A stretch of DNA of 64,000 nucleotides from NCBI GenBank assembly GCA_963772165.1, contig CAVYWA010000016.1, positions 1-64,000 of the forward strand, written 5' to 3'. This DNA comes from JAGVPT01 sp963772165. GTDB taxonomy: Bacteria; Bacteroidota; Ignavibacteria; UBA10030; UBA8401. The number at the start of each line of letters is the position of its first letter. Position 1 is the first letter of the stretch. Positions 7,589-17,299 of the stretch are shown piece by piece. A program made the translations under genes and the position numbers. Below the pieces are notes generated by a model. It saw only the letters and a program-made list of their open reading frames with translations, was not told the origin of the DNA and searched no databases.

Positions 7589-7932
7589 TCCGATTTCTGA
7601 TTACCGGCTACTGATTACTGATCACTGATTACTGGCATACAAAGCTACTCAACCCGCGCGCGTAAATCAAGAAGAAGCAATACAAATGTGCAGAACCATT
7701 TACTTTACTGTTGTGATTGATAACAACGAGATTTTCTGCATGGCTCTGTCTCAAAACGCTTCACGCAAAGCCGCGAAAGAAGAAAAATACTCTTAGCGGC
7801 CTGGCGTCTTTGAGCGAGATTTTCTTTCGCACGTGGACAACGTCCCCGGTCTTGCTTTTCTTCGCTTTTTTAAGCTATCTTTATATCGTTTCAAGAATAA
7901 CTTTTATTCGATCCTCTCACGATCATTATCTC
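7589..7932. other. Intergenic region with period-7 array and a CGCAAAG-type inverted element
   Basis: A divergent gap between two genes. 7592-7634 is a CTGATTA heptamer array (CTGATTA, CCGGCTA, CTGATTA, CTGATCA in register). About 7755-7845 holds an inverted pair CACGCAAAGCCGCGAAAG ... GGCGTCTTTGAGCGAGA, related to the element at 61546-61617. No confident promoter. An open frame reaches back to 7717 but codes only through this element, so I start the receptor gene at 7933. Confidence 0.6.
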
Positions 7933-10254
7933 ATGGGACCACGGTCCAATAAACGCGGGTTGCAATGCTTCGCCGTGGCACTCGTGTTGACGTCCATCGC
8001 CTTTTCATCTCCTGCGCCGTTCGAATCCCGTTCCGGCTCAATTGCTGGAAGAGTGTACGACAACGCCACCAAAGACTCGATTCCGCTGGCGACGGTGATT
8101 GTTGTCGGATCGACACTCGGTGCGGCGACGGACGCGCAAGGGCATTTTATCATCAGGCAGGTTCCTCCTGGCACGTACGAAGTGCAGGCCTCCGCTGTGG
8201 GGTATGCGCCGCTCGTTCGCAGAGAAGTCGTCGTGCGCGCTTCAGAAGAAACGGAAGTTTCTTTTTTCCTGACGGAACAGTCAGTTCAGGTTGGGGAAAT
8301 CGTTGTGACAGGAAAACAATTTGTCGTTCCTGACCTGCCGTTGAGCACAGAATATCTTTCTTATAAAGAAATCCAGAACACCGCCGGCGCATTTGACGAC
8401 GTTGTGCGGACCGTGTCGGGACTTCCCGGCGTCGTGCAATCGCGGCCGGACCGGAATGACCTGATGGTGCGGGGGGGCGGCAGCTCGGAAAATCTTTTCC
8501 TCATCGACAATATTGAATTTCCGAACATCGATCATTTTGGAACCGAGGGAACAAGCGGCGGATCGGTAAGTTTCGTCAACCTCGATTTCGTCGAGAACAC
8601 TTCATTTTCGGCCGGCGGGTTCGGCGTACGCTACGGCGACAAGCTTTCGTCCGTTCTTTCCATCGACACGCGCGACGGGCGCACGGACCAGAACCGCGTG
8701 AAAGCGAATGTCTCGGCAACGGAGGTCGGCCTTAACCTTGAAGGCCCCATCAGCGATGGGGGAAGCTATCTTTTTTCTGCGCGCAGGAGTTATCTCGACG
8801 CCGTCTTCAAATATTACGGCTTCTCTTTTGCGCCGTACTACTGGGACTTCCTCGCGAAGGCAACGTACCTGCTGGGGAGTGATGACAAGGTCGAACTATT
8901 GGGGATAGGCGCGATCGACAGGATTAAGTACTTCAACGATACGCAAGCGAACCAGCTTACCAATAATCGGGAGCTCAACAGCAATCAGGACGAAGGCGTC
9001 GGTGGCATCACTTGGCGGCATGCGTTCGAGAAAGGATACTCGCTCGTCACACTTCGCGACTCATATTCCGATTTCTACTATCATCAGACCGGCGATGCGA
9101 TCAATCCGCATGTGTCGGACTCATCCATTGAACGCGAGTCCTCGCTTCGCGCGGATGTGGATTTCCAGGCGACAAAATCCACCGATCTCTCATTCGGAGT
9201 TGAAGGAAGAATTGCGCGCCTGAGCACTGCCATGGACCTTCAGGCTTTTGTCACCGGCTTTACCCAGGATGCAAGAGTTCTTGCGGTCAATTTCTCACGC
9301 GATACAACCGCCCGCAAGGCGGGGGCGTACGCTCAGCTTTCGCAAACGATCGGCGACTTAACAATGACTGGCGGCGTGCGCGCCGATTATTTCGACCTTA
9401 TCGCGCAGACATTTGCAGCCGGGCCCAGATTCTCTCTTTCGTTGGCCCTTTCCCCGGGAACAAAACTTACCGGCAGCGTGGGAAGGTACGATCAATCGCC
9501 TTCATATATCTGGATCGTGGGAAACCCCCTTGACCTCAACAAGGATTTGACCTTTTTGAAAATGAACCAATATATCGTGGGCATCGAACATTATTTTGAA
9601 AGCGATCTTAAAGTCAGTTTGGAAGGTTACATCAAAGATTATTTCGATTATCCTGCCAGCGTTACGCGCCAGTATCTTGTCGTCGCGAACACGGGCACCG
9701 AAGTCCGGTCGGTCGTCGATGCCTATTCGGCATTCGGGCTTGATTGGCTTGAAAGCGGCGGCACCGGGTTCTCTCATGGCGTTGATCTCTATATAGAAAA
9801 GCGGCTTTCAGAGACCCCTTTTTACACCAGGATGACGCTGAGCTACAGCGAGACAATGTTTACTGCGCTCGACGGCGTCAGCCGCCCGAGCAGCAACGAC
9901 CAGCGATGGAAATTGAACATTGGAGGGGGATATATAATAGATGAACGATGGGAAGCGACGAGCACCTTTCGTTTGTATACCGGAGTTCCGTATACTCCAT
10001 ACACCGCAGGCACTTTCAACCGGCTTAGCTCTGACTATAATTCTGCGAGGGTCGGCATTAACCACAGCATGGATGTCCGTGTCGAGCGCCGGTGGGTTTA
10101 TGAAAAGTCGGTGCTGAGCGTTTATCTGGATGTAGAAAATATCTATAATCACAAAGAGCTGCAGCCCCCCGAATGGGATCAAGCGACCAATCGGCCCGTG
10201 CAGCCGGCTGCGCTCGGCATTGTTCCATCGCTGGGGATCAGCATAGAATTTTAA
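7933..10254 (+). CDS. TonB-dependent receptor with N-terminal carboxypeptidase-regulatory-like domain
   Basis: About 773 aa from ATG 7933. A signal sequence (GLQCFAVALVLTSIAFS) is followed by a CarboxypepD_reg-like domain (SGSIAGRVYDNATKDSIPLA...VPPGTYEVQASAVGY, about residues 35-110), a plug domain (EIVVTGKQ..., DLMVRGGGSSENLFLIDNIEFPN) and a long beta-barrel ending in a C-terminal Phe (ISIEF), as needed for outer-membrane insertion. It would import a large ligand using the proton-motive force; the ligand cannot be told from sequence. No SusD partner is adjacent, so this is not a typical polysaccharide utilisation pair. The in-frame extension to 7717 lies over an intergenic repeat and lacks a signal peptide. 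Confidence 0.85.
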   Translation: MGPRSNKRGLQCFAVALVLTSIAFSSPAPFESRSGSIAGRVYDNATKDSIPLATVIVVGSTLGAATDAQGHFIIRQVPPGTYEVQASAVGYAPLVRREVVVRASEETEVSFFLTEQSVQVGEIVVTGKQFVVPDLPLSTEYLSYKEIQNTAGAFDDVVRTVSGLPGVVQSRPDRNDLMVRGGGSSENLFLIDNIEFPNIDHFGTEGTSGGSVSFVNLDFVENTSFSAGGFGVRYGDKLSSVLSIDTRDGRTDQNRVKANVSATEVGLNLEGPISDGGSYLFSARRSYLDAVFKYYGFSFAPYYWDFLAKATYLLGSDDKVELLGIGAIDRIKYFNDTQANQLTNNRELNSNQDEGVGGITWRHAFEKGYSLVTLRDSYSDFYYHQTGDAINPHVSDSSIERESSLRADVDFQATKSTDLSFGVEGRIARLSTAMDLQAFVTGFTQDARVLAVNFSRDTTARKAGAYAQLSQTIGDLTMTGGVRADYFDLIAQTFAAGPRFSLSLALSPGTKLTGSVGRYDQSPSYIWIVGNPLDLNKDLTFLKMNQYIVGIEHYFESDLKVSLEGYIKDYFDYPASVTRQYLVVANTGTEVRSVVDAYSAFGLDWLESGGTGFSHGVDLYIEKRLSETPFYTRMTLSYSETMFTALDGVSRPSSNDQRWKLNIGGGYIIDERWEATSTFRLYTGVPYTPYTAGTFNRLSSDYNSARVGINHSMDVRVERRWVYEKSVLSVYLDVENIYNHKELQPPEWDQATNRPVQPAALGIVPSLGISIEF

Positions 10255-10267
10255 GTACAAATAGAAT

Positions 10268-10335
10268 ATCCACGAAGTTCACGAAGGGGCACGAAAAGGA
10301 TATCAACTTCGTGGTTCTTTGTGAACTTCGTGGAT
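10268..10335. repeat. Inverted repeat, 15-bp perfect arms
   Basis: ATCCACGAAGTTCAC at 10268-10282 is exactly complementary to GTGAACTTCGTGGAT at 10321-10335. It lies 14 bases after the receptor stop codon. There is no T-run, so it is a repeat element more than a classical terminator. The rest of the gap to 10591 shows nothing further. Confidence 0.7.
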
Positions 10336-10591
10336 CTATAAAAATAACGAGTAACGCATGTCCGTAACTTTGAGATAGATGATGAGTATCACAGGAATAG
10401 TAGCCCCTTCAGGATACATTATTGTGTGCGAGGGCCTTATTTTCTACAAAGGCTTTTTCCCGAAGAGAAATGAAACGCCGCCGTTGAAGAATGACTTCCG
10501 CCGTGCCTTCTTATCCTGTTCCGATGGAATCGGAAAGATATGCAGGCGGTTGGCTCCGCGTTTTCTCTTCAACTATCGGCGGCAGGAAAAA

Positions 10592-12280
10592 ATGAGAAGC
10601 CATCGCAAGTCATCCAACATGAAAATAATATTAATGTGTATGGCAGGCATGATTCTGGAAACCGGTACGATGATGGCGACACAGCGAAACGTACCATCGG
10701 GATCATACCCGACCATCCAGAGTGCGATCGATGCAGCTTCATCCCATGATACCGTTGTCATCGCAAGCGGTACATATAATGAAGCTGATACCGTTACCAA
10801 AACTCTCACGCTGATTGGTGCCGGGATAACGACAACTATTACGAACAGCGCCGGTGTTGGAATTATTGTGAAGGCAAGCAATGTCGTTCTTCAATCTCTC
10901 AGAGTAGCGCACTGTTTGACGAATGGAATTTCTGTGAGCACTGTTACGAACCTCACTCTTGTCAACGTAACGGCGGATAGCAATGCTACTTCCGGCGCCC
11001 AGCTGACAAAAGTGACCGGAACATCGGTCGTCACAAATTTCTCCGCGACGGGGAACAAGGATCATGGACTCTCCATCGGCGGAGCGTCTGCAAACATTAC
11101 GATCAACAGCGGGACGTTCAATAATAATGGGACTGGCAGAGGGGATGGAACTGGCGCGGGCATCAATATGAATGCTTCCGGTGGGACGATTATCTCGAGC
11201 ATTTCTATTATTGGTCTAATCACGGCAAGCAACAATACGACGGCGGGCATCTGGGCGTATGCGAATGATAGTAACGACACGGTCAAGACTGTCACGATTG
11301 GTTCAACAGGCTCGATGATCTTGACGAACAACGGTGGAGCGGGAGTCATTCTCACTGGAAACGTGATGAATGCAACTGTCACTGGCAACTTCACAAAAGG
11401 TTCTGCGAATGCGGCAGGCGTACTTATTGTGGGCATCTCTTATGACAGTCCGTACGCACCGATAAGCACTCTAATTAAGAAGTGTACTTTCAACCCCGGC
11501 TATTGGTCTTACCAGCCTGCAATCTCGTTGAGCGACTTCGGAGAAGCAGAAGGAATCCAATCTTTTACATCACCCTACAATGTTTCTGCTGACAGCAATC
11601 AATTTAACGTCCCAACTACTGGAATTGACAGCCTCATCTGGGACCAAGTTGATGACCCCTCTCTCGGAAAGGTTGATCACACAGACGACAATATTCTTCC
11701 GGTTGAGTTGACAAGTTTTACCGCCTCTGCTCAAGGCAGGCAAATCGAACTTCGGTGGGCGACAGCTACCGAAGTAAACAATTACGGGTTTGAGGTAGAA
11801 CGGAGAGCAATGAACAATGGACAATCAACAATGAACAATTGGACTCGGGTTGCATTTGTTCAAGGGAAGGGAACGACTAACGCGCCGCAATTGTATACAT
11901 ATAGTGATGCGGTGTTATTGCCGGGAAAATTTCAATACCGCCTCGAGCAAATAGACCATGATGGAGAAATTGAATACAGCCCGACTGTTGAAGTCAATGC
12001 CGCGCTCGCGCCGGGCGATTACGCATTGAGCCAGAATTTTCCGAATCCATTCAATCCATCCACGACAATTCAATTTGCATTAGCGACAACACAGTTTGCC
12101 GAATTGAAAGTGTTCAACAGTCTGGGGCAAGAAGTGAAAACACTTTTCAGCGGCGTCGGAGAAGCCGGTGTCATCAATGAGGTGCAATTCGACGGAAGAG
12201 AATTTGCTTCGGGAGTTTACTTCTATTCGTTAACCGCAGAAGGCCGGCACGAAATCAAAAAAATGCTCTTGTTAAAATAA
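10592..12280 (+). CDS. Right-handed beta-helix surface protein with T9SS sorting domain
   Basis: About 562 aa from ATG 10592 (AGGAAAAA ribosome site); an in-frame extension to 10379 has no signal-like features. The N-terminal half is a parallel beta-helix of the pectate-lyase-like kind (SYPTIQSAIDAASSHDTVVI, GTYNEADTV, TLTLIGAG, many ASxN turns). An Ig-like linker (ILPVELTSFTASAQGRQIELRWATATEVNNYGFEVER) leads to the T9SS domain (NFPNPFNPSTTIQF...KKMLLLK). Residues encoded at 11808-11840 (AMNNGQSTMNNW) are a period-7 DNA repeat inside the linker. Paralogous to the broken gene that follows. Probably a surface adhesin or glycan-binding protein; no catalytic residues are evident. Confidence 0.82.
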   Translation: MRSHRKSSNMKIILMCMAGMILETGTMMATQRNVPSGSYPTIQSAIDAASSHDTVVIASGTYNEADTVTKTLTLIGAGITTTITNSAGVGIIVKASNVVLQSLRVAHCLTNGISVSTVTNLTLVNVTADSNATSGAQLTKVTGTSVVTNFSATGNKDHGLSIGGASANITINSGTFNNNGTGRGDGTGAGINMNASGGTIISSISIIGLITASNNTTAGIWAYANDSNDTVKTVTIGSTGSMILTNNGGAGVILTGNVMNATVTGNFTKGSANAAGVLIVGISYDSPYAPISTLIKKCTFNPGYWSYQPAISLSDFGEAEGIQSFTSPYNVSADSNQFNVPTTGIDSLIWDQVDDPSLGKVDHTDDNILPVELTSFTASAQGRQIELRWATATEVNNYGFEVERRAMNNGQSTMNNWTRVAFVQGKGTTNAPQLYTYSDAVLLPGKFQYRLEQIDHDGEIEYSPTVEVNAALAPGDYALSQNFPNPFNPSTTIQFALATTQFAELKVFNSLGQEVKTLFSGVGEAGVINEVQFDGREFASGVYFYSLTAEGRHEIKKMLLLK

Positions 12281-12613
12281 TCGCAAAAAATAACGAAGTG
12301 CTTTTATTATGGTCAACGTCAAGTGTAAAAATAAATCCCCCTAAAGAAATGTCCCGATGTTTTTTTTGTGGGAACACTTGACAAATTCAGCCTAATACAT
12401 TATTATTAACTACGCAAGTGCCTAATCCCAAATTATTTCGTGTATTCGAAGGTTTCTGAGCGGAGCGAGTGTTGAAGGAAATACACGCGCGGCGGCTCAA
12501 AAACATTCTTCCTCTATTTTTTTCTAACTTAGCTTAAGCCATACTTTATTCATCATTAACGAGTTTATTATACAATGAAGACTACGTTCACCAATAGCGA
12601 GAGGGACTGTGCA
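12281..12613. other. Intergenic region, no recognised element
   Basis: A 333-base AT-rich gap between two beta-helix genes. I see no long repeat, RNA gene or clear promoter, only scattered A/T runs. ATG 12575 is in frame with the next gene, but ATG 12614 gives the cleaner signal peptide. Confidence 0.4.
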
Positions 12614-15600
12614 ATGAGAACACAATTAAGAATTTTTGGAATGTTAAGTTTCATTCTGTTGCTGGCCGCGTCGCCTGCGTTAAGCGGCACGAGTTGGTAT
12701 GTCAGCACAACGGGAAGCAATACCAATCCCGGCACATCAGGCAGTCCGTTTGCAACCATTCAGTACGCTATCGGACAAGCAAGCAGCGGCGACGTTATCA
12801 ACATCGGAGCTGGAACATTTCACGAGGCCGTGAGCGTCAGCAAAACGCTGACATTGGATGGCGCCGGTGTGTCATCGACGTTCATCACGCCTTCATCCGG
12901 AAACGGGATCGTCGTCTCGGCAAATTCTGTCTTGATTGAAAATTTGGCCGTGACCGGTGCATCGAGCAATGGCATTTATGCGAGCGGTGTTTCGAACCTT
13001 ACGCTTACGAATGTCAATGCCAGTTCCAATGGCGGATCGGGCGCACAGCTGACGAACGTAGCGACGGTAGCGGTGAACAGCTCGACATTCTCCGGCAATA
13101 CCCATGAAGGGTTCAACACCTTGGGCGGAAGCAATTATACATTGTGGAATGTCACCGCGAACGGCAACGGCGTGAGCGGTAGCGGTGTCGGATCTGGTGT
13201 TGACATCGACGGTGTGACAGGAACATCTACTCTTACGAATACGGTTGCCAACAGTAACCAGCGTCATGGCATTTCCATTGGCGACGGTTCTGCGAATATC
13301 ACGATCGCCGGCGGGACGTTTACTTTTAATGGCGTAGCAGGAAATACTCAGACGGGCGGCGGCATCAATATCGGTCGCGTGAAGCCGCGAAGGTCTGCAA
13401 TATCTGGGTGAACGGACCGGTAATTTCCGATTCAAACGCAAGCGCGGGTATTTACATTTATGCTGCGACTGATTCGGTTACCAATGTTACCATCGGCTCG
13501 TCCGGCTCGATAACACTTGCGGGCAACGGCAGTTCAACGGCAGGGGCGGGCGTGTCCATCATTGGGATGGCGAAAAACGTGAACATCACCGCTCAATTTA
13601 ACGAAGGGTCGATCGCGAGCGCAGCAGGCGTCATTGTCGTCGGCACAGACAACGTCGGCACCAACTCCCCATCGGGTGTTACAGTGAGCAACTGCAGCTT
13701 TACGGGATACACTTCAGGGAACCCTGTTGCGACATTGTCTGCCAGTAGTGGAAGTTACATCTCGGTCAACCCCGTTAACGCTGCAAACGGAAATTCGATT
13801 ACAGGGGTCACCACCGGCTATCAGGTGGAAGACCTTATCTATCATAAGCTCGATGTGGCGACGCTCGGACTTGTTTCAACCGATGCAAACAATTTGTATG
13901 TAACACCGAACAGCGGATCGATCCAGCGCGGTGTGGATGCAGCGACAACCGGCCAGACCGTGAATGTTGGACTCGGGAACGTACAACGAATCAGTAGACT
14001 CTCAACAAAGCGATCACGCTTGCCGGCGTTGACACAAGTGCCTACATCATCCCACCATCTGGAAACGGAATTGCGGTAAGTTGGAATGGCGTTACAGTAA
14101 AGACTATCGTCCGTGTACGGAATTCCGTGGCAGACGGCATTAGCGCGACTGGCAAAACAGGCTTAACATTGATGGGGCGTCTATTCCCGGAGCAATGCAG
14201 GTTCCGGTGCTCAGTTGACCGAATGACGGAACCGTGACGGTGACGAATCCGGAAGCTACTCAAGAATCAACATGAAGGACTCAATGCGACTGGTGGAAGC
14301 AGCTACACAATCAGCGTGTCATGCTAACAATAATGGGAAACAGCACCGGCTCAAGCGGATCGGGAATTGACCTTGACTGGCATCACAGGGCCATCGACGG
14401 CGACAAACTGTCTCGGCAAACCAAAACCATCACCATGGCATCGCTGTCGGTGACGGCACGTCGAATCTTGCAGTGATCGGCGGAACGTTCACCTGGAACG
14501 GCGTTGCCGGCGATGCCACAACGGGCGGCGGCGTGAAGTATCATCGACAGGTAATACGACACAACTTCAAATATCACTATCGAGGGAACGATCACATCCA
14601 GCAACAACACGACCGCCGGAATTTACATTTACTGCGATAAGGCAACGGCTCAACCAAATCAACACTGTGACGATCGGCGACACGGGTTCGGTGACATTTA
14701 CAACAACGGCAGCTCCAATATCACATACAACGGCGGCGCCGGCGTGCTTGATATACGGCAAAGTGAGCAATGCGTTCATATTTCGAATTGCGGCATTTAC
14801 CAAAGGCGCGGCCCCGGGCGGCGGTTTGTTGAATCTTGGCGACTGCGGCACAGGCTGGCTCGCCGACGCGGGACAACAGTTACAACAGTAAGTTCTGCAG
14901 ACTACACGAGTGCCAAGCCTGCCGTAACATTGACGGATGGACTGGGCGATTCATCGCCTCAAGCTACGAACGATGTGGTGGCAACGAATAATACGTTTAC
15001 ATTTCCCGGTTGCAGCAAAGGTGTTTTTGGAAGGTCCGTTTGCTGGACCTGCGATGAGTGACTTTACTTAATACTGCAAACTACATTCCTTTGAGTCAGC
15101 CGTACTCAGCAGCGCCCTTCAACTATGCTGGGACAGAACATGTTGCTGCGATACCCGCGAATGTTGTTGATTGGGTTCTGGTGGAACTCGAGAGACCACA
15201 TCGGGCGGAATTGCTGTATCTCAACGAGCGGTATTCTTGAGAAACGATGGAACAATTCTTGACACCGACGGAACTCCAACGGCTTTATTTACAGAAGTCT
15301 TGGCGAGTGGCTACACTATTTCGAATTTCATAGTCGTCAAGCATCGCAATCATCTTGCGGTTATGAGTGCAAATGCTGTTGCTCTTCCTAATGAAAGCGC
15401 AGCTTATGATTTCACTACTGCTGAGACGCAGGCATTTGGAACAAATTCCATGACAGCATTATCAGGCGGAGTTTTTGGCCTCGTTGCGGGTGATGCGAAT
15501 AGTTCCGGGTTGGTCAGTTCAGGAGATATTAATGTGACTGTCAATCAATTGGCCTCTTCAGGGTATTTCTATGGTGATACCAATCTTTCAGGACTGGTAT

Positions 15601-15659
15601 CTTCTGCGGATATTAACGTCATCGTCAACAATCTCAGTAAAGGTACTGCAGTGCCGTAA
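12614..15659 (+). pseudogene. Large beta-helix surface protein with C-terminal dockerin-like repeats, broken by many indels
   Basis: Begins with a signal peptide (MLSFILLLAASPALSG) and a beta-helix domain like that of the previous gene (PFATIQYAIGQASSGDVINI, KTLTLDGAG). The first break is near 13373, after which the frame 13408-14079 continues and a second beta-helix copy starts (GSIQRGVDAATTGQTVNV). Between about 13975 and 15060 the coding frame changes many times, while short stretches in all three frames still match the paralogue. From 15171 the frame is clean: AVFLRNDGTILDTDGT, VVKHRNHLAVMSA, then two dockerin-like calcium loops (GDANSSGLVSSGDINVTVN, GDTNLSGLVSSADINVIVN). No T9SS motif. 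Either a decayed gene or a badly sequenced stretch. Confidence 0.7.
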
Positions 15660-15745
15660 CATTCTCGGTTCTAATCGAAAATTCACGTTCTGTAATTACT
15701 CATAATTGCAGAGGAACGCTAAATCATATCGACGGAGGTTTTACA

Positions 15746-16895
15746 ATGAAAGTGAGAATACTTTTTTGCGCAGTGGCCTTAGTTTGTCTTTTTGCTGGCA
15801 AATCCTTTGCAACACTTACAGCAACGAACACTCTTACAAACGTTGTGGTAAATGGTAGCAGCTACTCTTTTGACATTTATTCAGAAAGGACAAGCGCCGG
15901 GACTAATTTTGCTAGTCAGGTACATGTCGGGATTACAAGTTACGTTTTTGACGTCGACCAGACTGGCGGCTTTGACTTTACTACCGCTCCCGTTCTTTCA
16001 AACGTGAATGCTAATTACTCATCTGCAGACGGCACGAGTAACGACTACGGGCCGATGACTGCTCAGTGGGTCACTGTCGGGCTCGTAAAAAAAGTATATG
16101 TCCAAATTAACTTCACAGGAAATGCAACTGGCAATGGATTCTGCTCTTTCTACTGCCTCGCCTAACGGTGAGCAAATGTGCACAGTTACACTTACCATTA
16201 CTAATGCCACTCACACTTCGAGCTTGGCTTGGGATCAAGTCAACAGTGGAATTTCGACCTCAAACTCTGCATCAATTACCAATAGTTATGCAGGGACCGA
16301 TAATTCTCTTCTTCCCGTCGAGATATCCTCGTTCACCGCTCAACCTCAAGGGCGCACCATCAATCTCGCCTGGGCCACGAAGACCGAGATCAACAACTCC
16401 GGTTTCGATGTCGAGCGTCAGGCAGTCAGCACCACTGCATCTGCCACTTCAACCTGGGCAAAAGTTGGATCTGTCACGGGAAAGGGAACAACCAACACGC
16501 CCCAGAACTATACGTTCAGCGATGTTGTGAAGACCGCCGGCTCGTACAATTATCGGCTGAAGCAAATCGACAACAATGGGAATTTTACCTATAGCTCTGA
16601 AGTTGCAGTGAAAGCAACGCTTTCGGCTAGTGATTACAAGCTGAGCCAGAACTATCCGAACCCATTCAACCCGTCCACAAAATTTGATTTCGCCGTGCAG
16701 TCAACCCAGCACGTCGCAATCAAGGTCTACAACAGCATCGGCCAGGAAGTGGTCACGCTGTTCGACGGCATTGTTCCGGCAGATCAAATTCAGGAAGTGA
16801 CGTTCGACGGCTCACGCCTTGCGTCAGGAATTTACTTCTACGTCTTGAGAGCAACGGATCGTGTCGAAGTGAAGAAGATGCTGATGATGAAGTGA
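15746..16895 (+). CDS. Secreted beta-sandwich protein with T9SS sorting domain, frameshifted
   Basis: Signal peptide (ILFCAVALVCLFAGKSFA) followed by a beta-rich domain (residues ~25-165) whose pattern (SYSFDIYSERT..., VDQTGGFDFTTAPVLSN) recalls cohesin-like modules, a tentative comparison. The frame breaks near 16138-16142; removing the shift joins TGNGF to ALSTASPNGEQM. The second part has the linker LLPVEISSFTAQPQGRTINLAWATKTEINNSGFDVER and a complete T9SS domain (NYPNPFNPSTKFDF...KKMLMMK). An SD (GGAGG) lies before ATG 15746. It directly follows the protein with dockerin-like repeats, so the two may bind each other on the cell surface; this is inference. Confidence 0.72.
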
Positions 16896-16970
16896 TTTGT
16901 GATTTCGCTGATGGCTCTGATTCAGCGCAGATTATAGATTGCTCAGATTTGAAACATAAGCGATAAACAG

Positions 16971-17007
16971 AAAATCCCGTTCGGTGAATAACCGGACGGG
17001 ATTTTTG
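16971..17007 (+). terminator. Rho-independent terminator
   Basis: AAAATCCCGTTCGGT - GAATA - ACCGGACGGGATTTTT forms a long stem followed by a T-rich tail. It lies ~75 bases after the stop of the T9SS gene and, being A-rich on the other side, could also serve the convergent M16 operon. Confidence 0.8.
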
Positions 17008-17058
17008 TTTGAACAACTGATGGAATGACAGAGAGTATTATTGTGAACAACGAGAGAC

Positions 17059-17190
17059 TTGTCATGCCCACGAAAGTGGGCATCCATGCGATGTGCTACA
17101 CAACGGTAAGTGGATTCTCGCCGAGTCCCTACGGGTCTATCGACCCGAAGGGTCGTTGACGAGTCTTCGACCCGCGTTCGCGGGAATGAC
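17059..17190 (-). repeat. 130-bp interspersed element, copy A
   Basis: The ends are themselves palindromic (GTCATGCCCACGAAAGTGGGC and CCCGCGTTCGCGGGAATGAC), and the middle is the conserved AGTCCCTACGGGTCTATCG and CCCGAAGGGTCG segments. It is an inverted, ~80 percent similar copy of 20942-21071 (estimated by eye). Non-coding; looks like a small non-autonomous mobile repeat. Confidence 0.8.
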
Positions 17191-17299
17191 TACCACTTTC
17201 GCTGGAATAGCTCTTACTCCCGCCTACAGAAGTTAGAATCTACGAAATCTGCCCTCTGCGAAATCTGTAATCTGCGCTGAATCAGAGCCATCAGCGTAA

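Larger units (their letters stand above)
16907..17295. repeat. 28-bp perfect inverted repeats bracketing a terminator and a 130-bp element
   Basis: The 28-base stretch at 16907-16934 (starting GCTGATGGCTCTG) is exactly the reverse complement of 17268-17295. Both lie within AATCTGC-type period-7 sequence (about 16907-16955 and 17231-17303). Together they enclose the terminator at 16971 and the 130-bp element at 17059. The remainder of this gap between convergent genes shows nothing else. Confidence 0.75.

Noticed and set aside
7717..7932. N-terminal extension of the TonB receptor
   Set aside because: The extension is encoded by an intergenic inverted repeat and would hide the signal peptide. 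ATG 7933 is preferred.
16971..17007. Heptamer or REP element
   Set aside because: The stem with 3' T-run fits a plain Rho-independent terminator.
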